A program made the position numbers and the translations under genes. From Anaerolineae bacterium (GTDB lineage Bacteria; Chloroflexota; Anaerolineae; Promineifilales; Promineifilaceae), in assembly GCA_028277515.1 (NCBI GenBank), contig JANQGC010000302.1, positions 1 to 24,216 on the forward strand: a stretch of 24,216 bases of DNA, given 5' to 3'. The notes beneath the pieces were generated by a model. It was not told the origin of the DNA. It saw only the letters and a program-made list of their open reading frames with translations, and did not search any database. This document shows, in pieces, positions 1 to 6,655 of this stretch; position 1 is the first letter of the stretch, and the number at the start of each line of letters is the position of its first letter.

Positions 1-158
1 GGTTTTGTTGTTGCAAACTTTCCAGTATGCCTTATGAACCTGTTTCTGCAAATTTTGCCGTTTTTAATGTTCAACCACGCTTTACTGTGGTGTTACCCCT
101 CTGGAAATCCGGCAGAAAAAATTGACAAATCTAATTCAAAACCACTTAGGAGAACCAA

Positions 159-944
159 ATGAGCGCAAGAATTGGCATTATCACCGGTACAGGATTTGAA
201 ACATTACCCGGATTAGAACACGGGGAGAAGCAAGAGGTACAAACTCCCTATGGAAATGTCCGGGTTGAGCTTGGCGAAATGAACGGCCGGGAAATTGTAC
301 TTATTCCAAGACATGGAAAGGGTCATGAAGTATATCCCAGGCATATCAATTATCGGGCCAACTTATATTCCCTGCATATGATGGGTGTGGAACATATTTT
401 AGCCACAAGCACCAGCGCCTCACTGGTATTGGCCTGGCCCCCAAGGACTTTGGTGTTGGTCGACCAATTTCTGAATTTCACTCGCGGTCGAGAGCACTCC
501 TTCTATCCATTGGAGGATGGAAAAGTGGTCTATTTTGATACGACTGACCCTTACTGTTCAACAATACACCAATATCTTTCAGAAAGCGCTCTAGAACTCA
601 AAATCGAATTGCAAAAAGGGGCTACATATGCCTGCTTTGACACGCCAGGATTGGGAAATCGAGCCGAGACCGAAATGGTTCGACGCCTGGGCGGCCAATT
701 GATCGGAGGAACAAATTTCCCAGAAGTCGTACTGGCTCGAGAACTGGCCATTTGTTACGCCACAGTTGGGGTTATTAGCAATTATGCGGCGGGAATGCAG
801 CCTACCAATACGGCGCGAGAAATTTCTGAAAATTTAGAGGGCATTGGAGACAAACTCGTCCATCTTTTTGCCGGCACAATAGAAAAGTTGCCCAAAAACC
901 GAACTTGCATGTGTTCAAAAGCGCTTGAGAATTCAACTCTCTAA
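159..944 (+). CDS. Purine nucleoside phosphorylase of the MTAP/MTIP family
   Basis: A 261-residue cytoplasmic enzyme of the trimeric MTAP/PNP family, which phosphorolyses purine nucleosides to free base plus (deoxy)ribose- or methylthioribose-1-phosphate. Visible family marks are the N-terminal phosphate loop ITGTGF (residues 8-13), RHGKGH (51-56), NYRANL (64-69), DQF (102-104) and GGTNFPE (183-189). The purine-recognition loop reads SNYAAG (207-212). MTAPs specific for adenine nucleosides carry Asp here, while enzymes for 6-oxopurines (inosine, guanosine, methylthioinosine) carry Asn, so I infer 6-oxopurine specificity. The usual GPRFET substrate loop is altered to TPGLGNRAET (162-171). Length is typical. 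The start is supported by TTAGGAG six bases upstream of the ATG. The gene is convergent with the DUF3299 gene and has no operon partner in view. The family is certain; the exact substrate is not. Confidence 0.9.
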   Translation: MSARIGIITGTGFETLPGLEHGEKQEVQTPYGNVRVELGEMNGREIVLIPRHGKGHEVYPRHINYRANLYSLHMMGVEHILATSTSASLVLAWPPRTLVLVDQFLNFTRGREHSFYPLEDGKVVYFDTTDPYCSTIHQYLSESALELKIELQKGATYACFDTPGLGNRAETEMVRRLGGQLIGGTNFPEVVLARELAICYATVGVISNYAAGMQPTNTAREISENLEGIGDKLVHLFAGTIEKLPKNRTCMCSKALENSTL

Positions 945-1049
945 ATGAATGCTATCCAGATTCAACCTCAAACGCCAAAAGCCACCCAAAGCTTTGGAGC
1001 TAAGTCAGCAAGCTCGAAAGTTACGGAATTCCTGCCACAGACAACAATC

Positions 1050-1892
1050 CTAGTTCGTATAGGGTTCAATAATGGCATCACCCATATAAAACCCGGCTTC
1101 AGCCAATTCTGTGCTGGCCCGTTCGGTGGTCATTTTGCCGGCGATCCAAACTGGATAAAAGGAATCCTCCGTCTTAATGCCCTCTCCCTCGGCCGTCCTC
1201 ACCAGCACAGTCTGATTAGCCGGCGGCGGAGGCACATGGATGCAGGCTCCAAAATAAGGAACCAATAAAAACTCAGTGATGAGATCACCAGTATATTCCA
1301 GGGGGGCAATAAAACCGGGAAGTCTGACCATCGTTCCATCTAGCGTCTCATTCACCGGCGCATTGTTAAACTCTTCTTGCATTTGTTGGTACAACTCAAA
1401 TCCTTCCGGTGAGCCGTCTTGAATTTGGGCTAACTGGTCCTCATACTTGGCCATAATCGCTGCCACCGTGAATTCCTCAGGAACAAGCGCGTCCCACATA
1501 ATCTCCCGATAAGCAACATCATCGATCATATACTGCGTACTCGCTAAAGTTTCCCCGGTTGCAGGCGCACTATCCTCCGCCGATGCTGCCGGGTAAGCGG
1601 GGAGGGCGGTTTCAGTCGGCACAATGACGCTGGTCGGCGGCGCAGTGGGATTTTCCGGCTGCACAGCGATCGCTTCACCGTTGCCTGCCTGTTCCGGCTC
1701 CGCCTGCGTCGCCTCTTCCCACTCACTCAATGATGCGCCATATTCTACCGGTTGGTCCACTGGAACTGTGGGGGTTATTCCTCCGGACAGCGACTCTGGC
1801 CGGGTTGAAGGGCCGCAGGAAACCATGAAAAGCGCAATAAAAATGCCCAGAAAATAAAAAAGATAACCTTTTGTTTGTCCAAAGTCGTTCAT
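1050..1892 (-). CDS. DUF3299 lipoprotein of a Zrg-like zinc transport cluster
   Basis: A 280-residue predicted lipoprotein: hydrophobic signal, lipobox FMVSC with the lipidated Cys at residue 26, then a low-complexity Pro/Thr/Glu/Ala linker to about residue 110. The C-terminal part is a recognisable DUF3299 domain, with LPGFIAPLE (191-199) and FGACIHVPPPPANQ (214-227). DUF3299 has no established biochemical activity, but it occurs beside DUF2796, an ABC ATPase and an FtsX-type permease in proteobacterial zinc-starvation clusters (V. cholerae zrgABCDE), and the same neighbours are present here. I chose the ATG at 1892, preceded by GAGG seven bases upstream; a GTG at 1901 is the alternative. 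It is the last gene of a leftward run, 22 bases after the permease stop. A role as an exported accessory to metal transport is inferred from context only. Confidence 0.88.
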   Translation of the reverse strand: MNDFGQTKGYLFYFLGIFIALFMVSCGPSTRPESLSGGITPTVPVDQPVEYGASLSEWEEATQAEPEQAGNGEAIAVQPENPTAPPTSVIVPTETALPAYPAASAEDSAPATGETLASTQYMIDDVAYREIMWDALVPEEFTVAAIMAKYEDQLAQIQDGSPEGFELYQQMQEEFNNAPVNETLDGTMVRLPGFIAPLEYTGDLITEFLLVPYFGACIHVPPPPANQTVLVRTAEGEGIKTEDSFYPVWIAGKMTTERASTELAEAGFYMGDAIIEPYTN

Positions 1893-1914
1893 AATTAACA
1901 CCTCGATAAATTTG

Positions 1915-3171
1915 TTATACTTTGATCGCTAAACCATCTTGCAGTGATCGTTTATAGGCAATCAGGCCAGGAATTAAACTGACGAGCATACCTAGAAAGA
2001 TAACGACCGCGAACAGGAGCCATTGCTGTGTATCCGGCAGCGTAATGGCAATGTTTATGCCGAATGATTGCACCAAAATTCCTTGCGATAGGAACAGCAG
2101 CAAATACAAAACAGCCGCCCCAATCAAACAACCGGCGAGCAGAATAAAAAAGGTCTCCAGCATAAACAGCAAAATGATATGGTAGGGATGGGCGCCGATA
2201 GCCCGCAGCACGGCCATCTCCCGACGCCGTTCATTCAATGTCGATAGAAGCGTGGTCAGCATACCAAGCAGGCCGGCAATCAACACAAAACCGGAAATCA
2301 CCAGCAGCACCTGCTCAAAAATGGAAATCGTCTGCCACAGTTCAGCCAATGTTGCCCCTGGAATAATTGCCAGCAAGGGTTCTTCTTCATACTCCGTGAT
2401 TTTCCGTTGCAAACGAAAGGTGTTGATCCGGTTGTCCAGGCCAACCATAAAAGCTGTAATTGTTTGGGGTTGCAAATCCATTTTCCGCGCTTGCTCGGCC
2501 GTTAGTTGCAGCGGAGACCGTGTGCCACCCTGCCAATCGACATGAATCGCTTCAATGCCTTCCAAGGATACATGCACAGTGCGATCAACCGGCGTGCCGG
2601 TTTTTTCCAGAATGCCGGCAATGACAAACGGTTTGTCATCATGATCGGAAAACTCCGTCGAAACCAGCCCATGAGCGATGATGAGCTCATCGCCCACCTC
2701 ATATTCCAGCGCCTGGGCCACATCAGCCCCAACAACCGCATCATATAAATCGAAAAATGGTTCTCCGGTGGCAAATGACAGGGGTTGGTTTTGCCCATAG
2801 CGAAAATATTCAAAATAATCGGTATTAGTGCCCATCACGCGATATCCCCGGTGCGAATCACCGAGTGAGATGGGGATTGACCAGGCGACCTCCTCAAAAT
2901 CGGTTATTTCTTCATAGGATTCCCAGGAGACATTATTGGTGGCATTGCCGATGCGAAACACACTGTAAAGCAATAAATTTGTCGGACCGCTGCGCGCACC
3001 CACAATGAGATCCGTTTGTGATATGGTGTTGATAAAACTGTTTTTAGCCTCTTTGCGAATCTTGTCCACACCTAACAGCAAGGTGATACTGATGGCGATG
3101 GAGAAGATGGTCAGGAGCAAGCTGGTGCGCCGGTGCCAGGCGCTTTTTAGCACAATTCTAACCAGGTTCAT
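1915..3171 (-). CDS. FtsX/MacB-type ABC transporter permease
   Basis: A 418-residue membrane protein with the FtsX/MacB layout: one membrane segment near residues 15-35, an extracytoplasmic domain of about 240 residues, and three C-terminal membrane segments (about 281-306, 332-362 and 383-406). The segment after the second helix, LNERRREMAVLRAIGAHP, is the characteristic cytoplasmic coupling region of this permease class. Its start overlaps the stop of the ATPase gene by four bases (ATGA), so the two should be translated together and form one complex. FtsX-type permeases usually perform mechanotransmission or extrusion rather than classical import. That makes the import role reported for the Vibrio Zrg system mechanistically unusual and worth remembering when naming this protein. 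Confidence 0.92.
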   Translation of the reverse strand: MNLVRIVLKSAWHRRTSLLLTIFSIAISITLLLGVDKIRKEAKNSFINTISQTDLIVGARSGPTNLLLYSVFRIGNATNNVSWESYEEITDFEEVAWSIPISLGDSHRGYRVMGTNTDYFEYFRYGQNQPLSFATGEPFFDLYDAVVGADVAQALEYEVGDELIIAHGLVSTEFSDHDDKPFVIAGILEKTGTPVDRTVHVSLEGIEAIHVDWQGGTRSPLQLTAEQARKMDLQPQTITAFMVGLDNRINTFRLQRKITEYEEEPLLAIIPGATLAELWQTISIFEQVLLVISGFVLIAGLLGMLTTLLSTLNERRREMAVLRAIGAHPYHIILLFMLETFFILLAGCLIGAAVLYLLLFLSQGILVQSFGINIAITLPDTQQWLLFAVVIFLGMLVSLIPGLIAYKRSLQDGLAIKV

Positions 3172-3869
3172 GACATCCCATTCCTGGCCAGGTTGATTTG
3201 GTTTAAATCGATGACGCGCTCAAAGCGCCTGGCAATATATTGATCGTGGCTGACAAAAATAAGGGTGCCTCCTTGCTCCTCAGTTTCTCGGAACAGCAGG
3301 TCTAAAAATCGGTCACGATTGCCACTATCCAAAGCAGAGGTGGGTTCATCCGCGATAATAATTTCCGGGCTGCCGATGAGTGCGCGGGCGACGGCCGTGC
3401 GCTGCTGCTGCCCAAAACTCAATTTGGAAACAGGTTGGTTTAACAGCGAATCCTCAATGCTGAGATGATTAAGCAAGCGCAGCGCCGTTGCTTTTGTGTC
3501 ACCCGCATTCGCCTTTTTGCGTTTAGAAAATCCGCAAGGAAGCTGCACATTTTCGAGGAGCGATAAATAAGGGAGCAGGTTAAATTGTTGAAAGATAACC
3601 CCTAAATGATCCGCGCGAAACTGGTCCCGTTCGATATTACCTAATCGCTCTAAGCGCGTTCCCAGCACGATCACTGACCCTGAATTGGGCAGGTTAACCC
3701 CGGTCAGCAAATTAAGTAAGGTTGTCTTGCCGCTGCCGCTCGGTCCCTGAATAAAGAGATGTTCCCCTTTCTTGACCATTAATTCCGGAATATGCAGCAA
3801 GTCATCCTGCTGATCGGGCCAACGAAAGCGGAGATTTTGTAAGTGAATGGTCAAATCAGACATTGTCAT
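3168..3869 (-). CDS. ABC transporter ATP-binding protein partnering the FtsX permease
   Basis: A 233-residue ATPase of the LolD/MacB type that powers the adjacent permease. Visible motifs are Walker A GPSGSGKTT (42-50), Q-loop FQQF (93-96), signature LSFGQQQR (150-157), Walker B IIIADE (170-175) followed by the D-loop SALD, and the switch His in FVSHD (near residue 209). The signature has Phe where LSGGQ normally has its first Gly, a tolerated variation. Two in-frame ATGs (3869 and 3863) are possible and neither has a strong ribosome-binding site. The gene follows the His-rich lipoprotein gene across a 57-base gap containing a perfect hairpin and overlaps the permease by ATGA. Confidence 0.93.
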   Translation of the reverse strand: MTMSDLTIHLQNLRFRWPDQQDDLLHIPELMVKKGEHLFIQGPSGSGKTTLLNLLTGVNLPNSGSVIVLGTRLERLGNIERDQFRADHLGVIFQQFNLLPYLSLLENVQLPCGFSKRKKANAGDTKATALRLLNHLSIEDSLLNQPVSKLSFGQQQRTAVARALIGSPEIIIADEPTSALDSGNRDRFLDLLFRETEEQGGTLIFVSHDQYIARRFERVIDLNQINLARNGMS

Positions 3870-3884
3870 CCGGCTTGATGGTAG

Positions 3885-3919
3885 ATCCTTCCCGCAATTA
3901 CAAAATTTGCGGGAAGGAT
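3885..3919 (-). repeat. Perfect 13-bp hairpin between the DUF2796 and ATPase genes
   Basis: ATCCTTCCCGCAA (3885-3897) is perfectly complementary to TTGCGGGAAGGAT (3907-3919) with a 9-base loop. A T-run follows on the plus strand, but the genes run on the minus strand, so this is not an ordinary terminator for them. It lies just after the stop of the binding lipoprotein. There it could act as an mRNA-stabilising or attenuating stem that makes more lipoprotein than transporter. Confidence 0.75.
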
Positions 3920-3926
3920 TTTAACA

Positions 3927-4700
3927 TCATTCAAACGAAAGAATCGGGTCCTCGGCCGTCAGCTCTGCGGCCGATTGGTTGCTGTCAGAGACCCATTGTA
4001 CCTGCAATGCTTCAAAATTAGGGAATTGGGAGAACAATTCGCCGGCATCCACTGCTTGCAGTTCACCAGGATTTTGGCACTGTACCAGATATGAGACATC
4101 AATATCGGAATGTGTTTCCTGGCCATCCTCTTCCTCTGCATCTGCCAGGTCAGTGTGAACATCAGCGGAAACCAGGGAGCAGTCCGCCTCTGGACTAAGC
4201 TGCAACAGATCGCCTGTTTGCAGCGCTGCCACGCTCTCATCTAGCAAATCTTGCTCGTCTTGCGAGCCAGGCGCGTGTTCAAAACCAAGCACATTAAAGG
4301 CAGGGGTTTCTAAATCAATAGCCAACTCGTCGCCCGACCAGGCAATAGTTAACACGGCCGTCCCATGCTCATGAGCGCCATGTTCTCGATGTTCATCATC
4401 ATGGTCGTCTTCATCATGCTCATGTTCGTCTTCATCATGCTCATGCTCGTCTTCATGTTCATCATCATGGTCGGCTTCTTCATGCTCATGCTCGTCTTCG
4501 TGTTCATCATCATGCTCGGCTTCTTCGTGCTCATGCTCGTCTTCATGTTCATCATCGTGGTCGGCTTCTTCTTCACTCACTTCAGCGACAGATGCTTCAG
4601 TTTCTGCGCCTTGAGATGCCGCTGGTTCTGCGTCTGTTGGTGCGCAAGCGGCCGAAATGACAAGCAGCCAACACATTATCAATAAATATCTAAACATCAT
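3927..4700 (-). CDS. His-rich DUF2796 zinc-binding lipoprotein (ZrgA-like)
   Basis: A 257-residue predicted lipoprotein: signal peptide, lipobox ISAAC with Cys at residue 19, then an acidic linker and a remarkable His/Asp/Glu tract (about residues 46-116) made of near-identical 15-residue units of the form ADHDDEHEDEHEHEE. The C-terminal half, from GAHEHGTAVLTIAWSG through NVLGFEHAP, is a recognisable DUF2796 domain. DUF2796 includes ZrgA, a periplasmic zinc-binding component of the V. cholerae Zur-regulated transporter. Binding of Zn2+ or a similar metal is strongly suggested by composition, and the ATPase and permease follow directly. The repeat region gives long phantom open frames on the other strand. 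The start could be the next codon (4697). The role as metal scavenger or chaperone at the cell surface is inferred from family and neighbours. Confidence 0.88.
   Translation of the reverse strand: MMFRYLLIMCWLLVISAACAPTDAEPAASQGAETEASVAEVSEEEADHDDEHEDEHEHEEAEHDDEHEDEHEHEEADHDDEHEDEHEHDEDEHEHDEDDHDDEHREHGAHEHGTAVLTIAWSGDELAIDLETPAFNVLGFEHAPGSQDEQDLLDESVAALQTGDLLQLSPEADCSLVSADVHTDLADAEEEDGQETHSDIDVSYLVQCQNPGELQAVDAGELFSQFPNFEALQVQWVSDSNQSAAELTAEDPILSFE
4355..4570. repeat. In-gene tandem repeat encoding the His/Glu/Asp metal tract
   Basis: The DNA here is a degenerate tandem array of roughly 45-base units built from TCATGCTCATGCTCG and TTCATCATCATGG blocks, encoding the metal-binding tract. Nearly identical consecutive units imply expansion and contraction by slippage or unequal recombination. 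Repeat number may therefore differ between strains and be prone to assembly error. Confidence 0.8.
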
Positions 4701-4794
4701 TCCTCCAAATATCAGGTTCTACGAGAAAATTAGCCAGGTAGCGGCACACAACCGGTGCGCTATGCGCTTCCAGGCAAGATCAGTTAAACAACGC

Positions 4795-4811
4795 ACAATG
4801 ATTATGGTTGT
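4795..4811. promoter_or_regulatory. Possible Fur/Zur-family operator
   Basis: ACAATGATTATGGTTGT is an imperfect AT-rich dyad (6 of 8 pairs match) about 95 bases upstream of the His-rich lipoprotein start. Its centre resembles TGATTAT-type Fur-family boxes. Zur control is expected for a Zrg-like cluster, but a single degenerate site is weak evidence. Confidence 0.25.
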
Positions 4812-4813
4812 CT

Positions 4814-5106
4814 CTAAGTACAAACAACTATGTTTTAACGGCTGTCATTTCGAGAAATTCCAGATCGTGAGCGATATTCTATGAGCAAAGAAACACCAGT
4901 TTGTCATCCTGAACGCAGTGAAGGATTTTGCGCTTCCTACCGGTGAAAGATTCCTCACTTTGGTCCCTTCGACAAGCTCAGGGCAGGCTTGAATGACGGT
5001 TTGAGAAAGTTTGTTTCTTAGCAGCAAAGCGAGAAATCTCTTGAGAGATGCCTCGACAAGCTCGGCATGACACATGATGCAACAATACTTTTTTGTTTGT
5101 ACTTAG
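4814..5106. mobile_element. 293-bp MITE-like element with 14-bp perfect terminal inverted repeats
   Basis: CTAAGTACAAACAA (4814-4827) is the exact reverse complement of TTGTTTGTACTTAG (5093-5106). Between them lie nested modules beginning GTCATTTCGAG or GTCATCCTGAAC and ending TTGAATGAC or GGCATGAC, including GACAAGCTCAGG and GACAAGCTCGGCATGAC. This is the style of non-coding repeat found scattered between genes in several bacterial phyla. No protein is encoded. It fills most of the 422-base gap between the two zinc-cluster genes, and no clear target-site duplication was found. The terminal repeats are seen directly; mobility is inferred. Confidence 0.7.
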
Positions 5107-5122
5107 TCCAACAAGTAATTTA

Positions 5123-5533
5123 TTAGAAAATTGGAGGGGGATTTAACGGTGAAAGGTGCAGAATTGAAATATGAAAGTAAACAAGATCGAACCCAAAAAC
5201 CAGGGGATGGTGGCACACAAATTGGTCGTCAGGAGTGATGTTAAAAGCAAGCAGTAAAGCCAATAGCGCATCAATATCCAAAAAACAAAGGAAACCTTCC
5301 TCATGATGCTCGTGGCCATCGTGATGCATTATTGAACCAGGTTCATAATGGATCGAATTTTGTGCAAGAATTTCAATGGGAAAATGTATATGGTTGTGCG
5401 GCCTGGCATAGACTTCATGATCAAAAAAATGATCCAGGAATGGGCTGTAAAGATACGAAAATACCCCCAACACCAATACAAGATGGAGAATGGTTTTTTG
5501 TTTCTTCTCAAATGAAAAAATTTGGTTCCGCAT
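5123..5533 (-). CDS. Small His-rich membrane protein, likely fifth member of the zinc cluster
   Basis: A 136-residue protein with an N-terminal membrane segment (about 16-35, LHLVLVLGVFSYLYSPFL), a His-rich loop containing HHDGHEHHEEGF, a second hydrophobic stretch (LLALLLAF) and a Pro-rich end, NPPPIF. The layout resembles the small DUF2946/DUF2607-type membrane proteins that accompany metal-transport genes; I do not recognise the exact family. It is transcribed in the same direction as the DUF2796 lipoprotein, from which it is separated only by the MITE-like element. A weak TTAGGA lies directly upstream of the ATG. It is AT-richer than its neighbours. A role in metal binding at the membrane is inferred from the histidines and neighbours. 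Confidence 0.7.
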   Translation of the reverse strand: MRNQIFSFEKKQKTILHLVLVLGVFSYLYSPFLDHFFDHEVYARPHNHIHFPIEILAQNSIHYEPGSIMHHDGHEHHEEGFLCFLDIDALLALLLAFNITPDDQFVCHHPLVFGFDLVYFHISILHLSPLNPPPIF

Positions 5534-5698
5534 TCCTAACTACCATTTGTTGCCAATCAATGAAAACTGTATCCATACACCATTTCTTTGTCAATCTTCA
5601 TCGAGCAAAAGTGCGGGACTCTTATCACCCTCCAATAAGAAGATTGATCATCCGGGGGACGATTAAGTGTGTATCCTGGATGCGCGGCCGTTCATCTC

Positions 5699-6655
5699 TC
5701 AAGCCAAAACCGTCGCCATCACCAGGTCCAGGAATCGCCGGTAATCGGCCTGGTAAGCCACCTGGATTTCAGGCAAGTGCGACCATTGAAAATGATGCCG
5801 GGTGTCCATAACCGTCATCCCTGACGTGAGCTTTCCTTTTGTTTCCACACCAACCCTGGCGCTTATGGTGGAAATGAGAGAAGGATCAATAACAGTCGCA
5901 ATGGCCATGGAGTCGATCAATACACTATATGATTCAAACCCGCGCCCGGTTACAAAACGGATCATCTGCAAGAGAAATTTCGCTTCCGGTCTCTTTGATT
6001 CTCTCAGTTTCACTAAATCCTGGTCAGAAAAATTCACATCAAAATGAGTGGCAACATCTAAACCTATGGCCGTCACTTTAACGCCGGATTGAAACACCAG
6101 ATCAGCCGCTTCCGGATCAACAAAAACATTCCATTCGCTTTGTGGATTATCTCCCGTAGCGTTGGAAGCAGCATATTTGTTGAACCCAAAAGCGCCGGCG
6201 ATGGCGATAATCTCTTTAACCATCGGCTTTATTTCCGGCGCTTTCATGAAAGCAAAAGCGATATTCGTCAAGGGACCCAGGGCGATAATGGCGATATTTC
6301 CAGCATTGGCCTGCACCGTTTCAATGATCAAATCAACTGCATGGTTGCTATCAAGTCCAATTTTGGGGTCTGGCAAGAAATTTTCTCCCTGCCCATCTTC
6401 ACCATGAGTGAACGGGTCCGCTGGCAGGTCGCGAACCAATGGTTTTTCTAACCCTTTTGCCACAGGAATATCCGTCGCCTGGAGCAACTCCAACGTTTTC
6501 AGGGCATTTTTACTGGTCAGGTCGACGGGATAATTTCCGGAGACGGTGGTGATCGCCTGGACCTTCAACTGCGCCGACTTGACGGTGAGGATGAGGGCCA
6601 ATGAATCATCCATGCCCGGATCGCAATCGATCAATATATTCTGTGCCTTCATCAT
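5699..6655 (-). CDS. Nucleoside hydrolase (inosine-uridine preferring family)
   Basis: A 318-residue cytoplasmic member of the IUNH family, which hydrolyses the N-glycosidic bond of ribonucleosides to base plus ribose. The Ca2+/ribose-binding signature DCDPGMDD is at residues 10-17. Further marks are IALGPLTNIA, the substrate loop SEWNVFVDPEAA and a late LDVATHF where the family usually has LDVTH. The start at 6655 is chosen because its ATG overlaps the stop of the preceding phosphorylase gene (ATGATGA), the classic sign of translational coupling; an upstream start at 6679 is possible but unlikely. It is the last gene of the leftward operon headed by the GntR regulator. The exact nucleoside cannot be read from the sequence. 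The substrate loop has Trp-Asn where many relatives have Phe-Asn. Confidence 0.92.
   Translation of the reverse strand: MMKAQNILIDCDPGMDDSLALILTVKSAQLKVQAITTVSGNYPVDLTSKNALKTLELLQATDIPVAKGLEKPLVRDLPADPFTHGEDGQGENFLPDPKIGLDSNHAVDLIIETVQANAGNIAIIALGPLTNIAFAFMKAPEIKPMVKEIIAIAGAFGFNKYAASNATGDNPQSEWNVFVDPEAADLVFQSGVKVTAIGLDVATHFDVNFSDQDLVKLRESKRPEAKFLLQMIRFVTGRGFESYSVLIDSMAIATVIDPSLISTISARVGVETKGKLTSGMTVMDTRHHFQWSHLPEIQVAYQADYRRFLDLVMATVLA

Noticed and set aside
122..150. TTGACA at 122-127 as a promoter for the first gene
   Set aside because: No acceptable -10 follows at 16-18 bases, and the position would place the transcript start on or after the start codon.
1..162. Open frame in phase 1 ending in a TGA that overlaps the first gene start, possibly the tail of an upstream gene
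   Set aside because: Its translation matches no family I recognise, and a competing frame with MPYEPVSANFAVF is equally plausible; there is too little sequence to support a gene.
986..998. CCAAAGCTTTGG palindrome as a terminator between the convergent genes
   Set aside because: A palindrome without a loop or T-run cannot form a useful hairpin terminator; probably chance.
945..1268. Plus-strand 107-codon frame directly after the phosphorylase gene
   Set aside because: It runs antisense through the DUF3299 domain, which is well supported on the minus strand; no ribosome-binding site or family match.
4349..4685. Open frames rich in Met/Phe/Ile or Met/Lys opposite or shifted to the His-rich lipoprotein gene
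   Set aside because: They are by-products of the TCATCATCATG-type repeat; no ribosome-binding site or family resemblance, and the His-rich frame has a lipobox and a DUF2796 domain.
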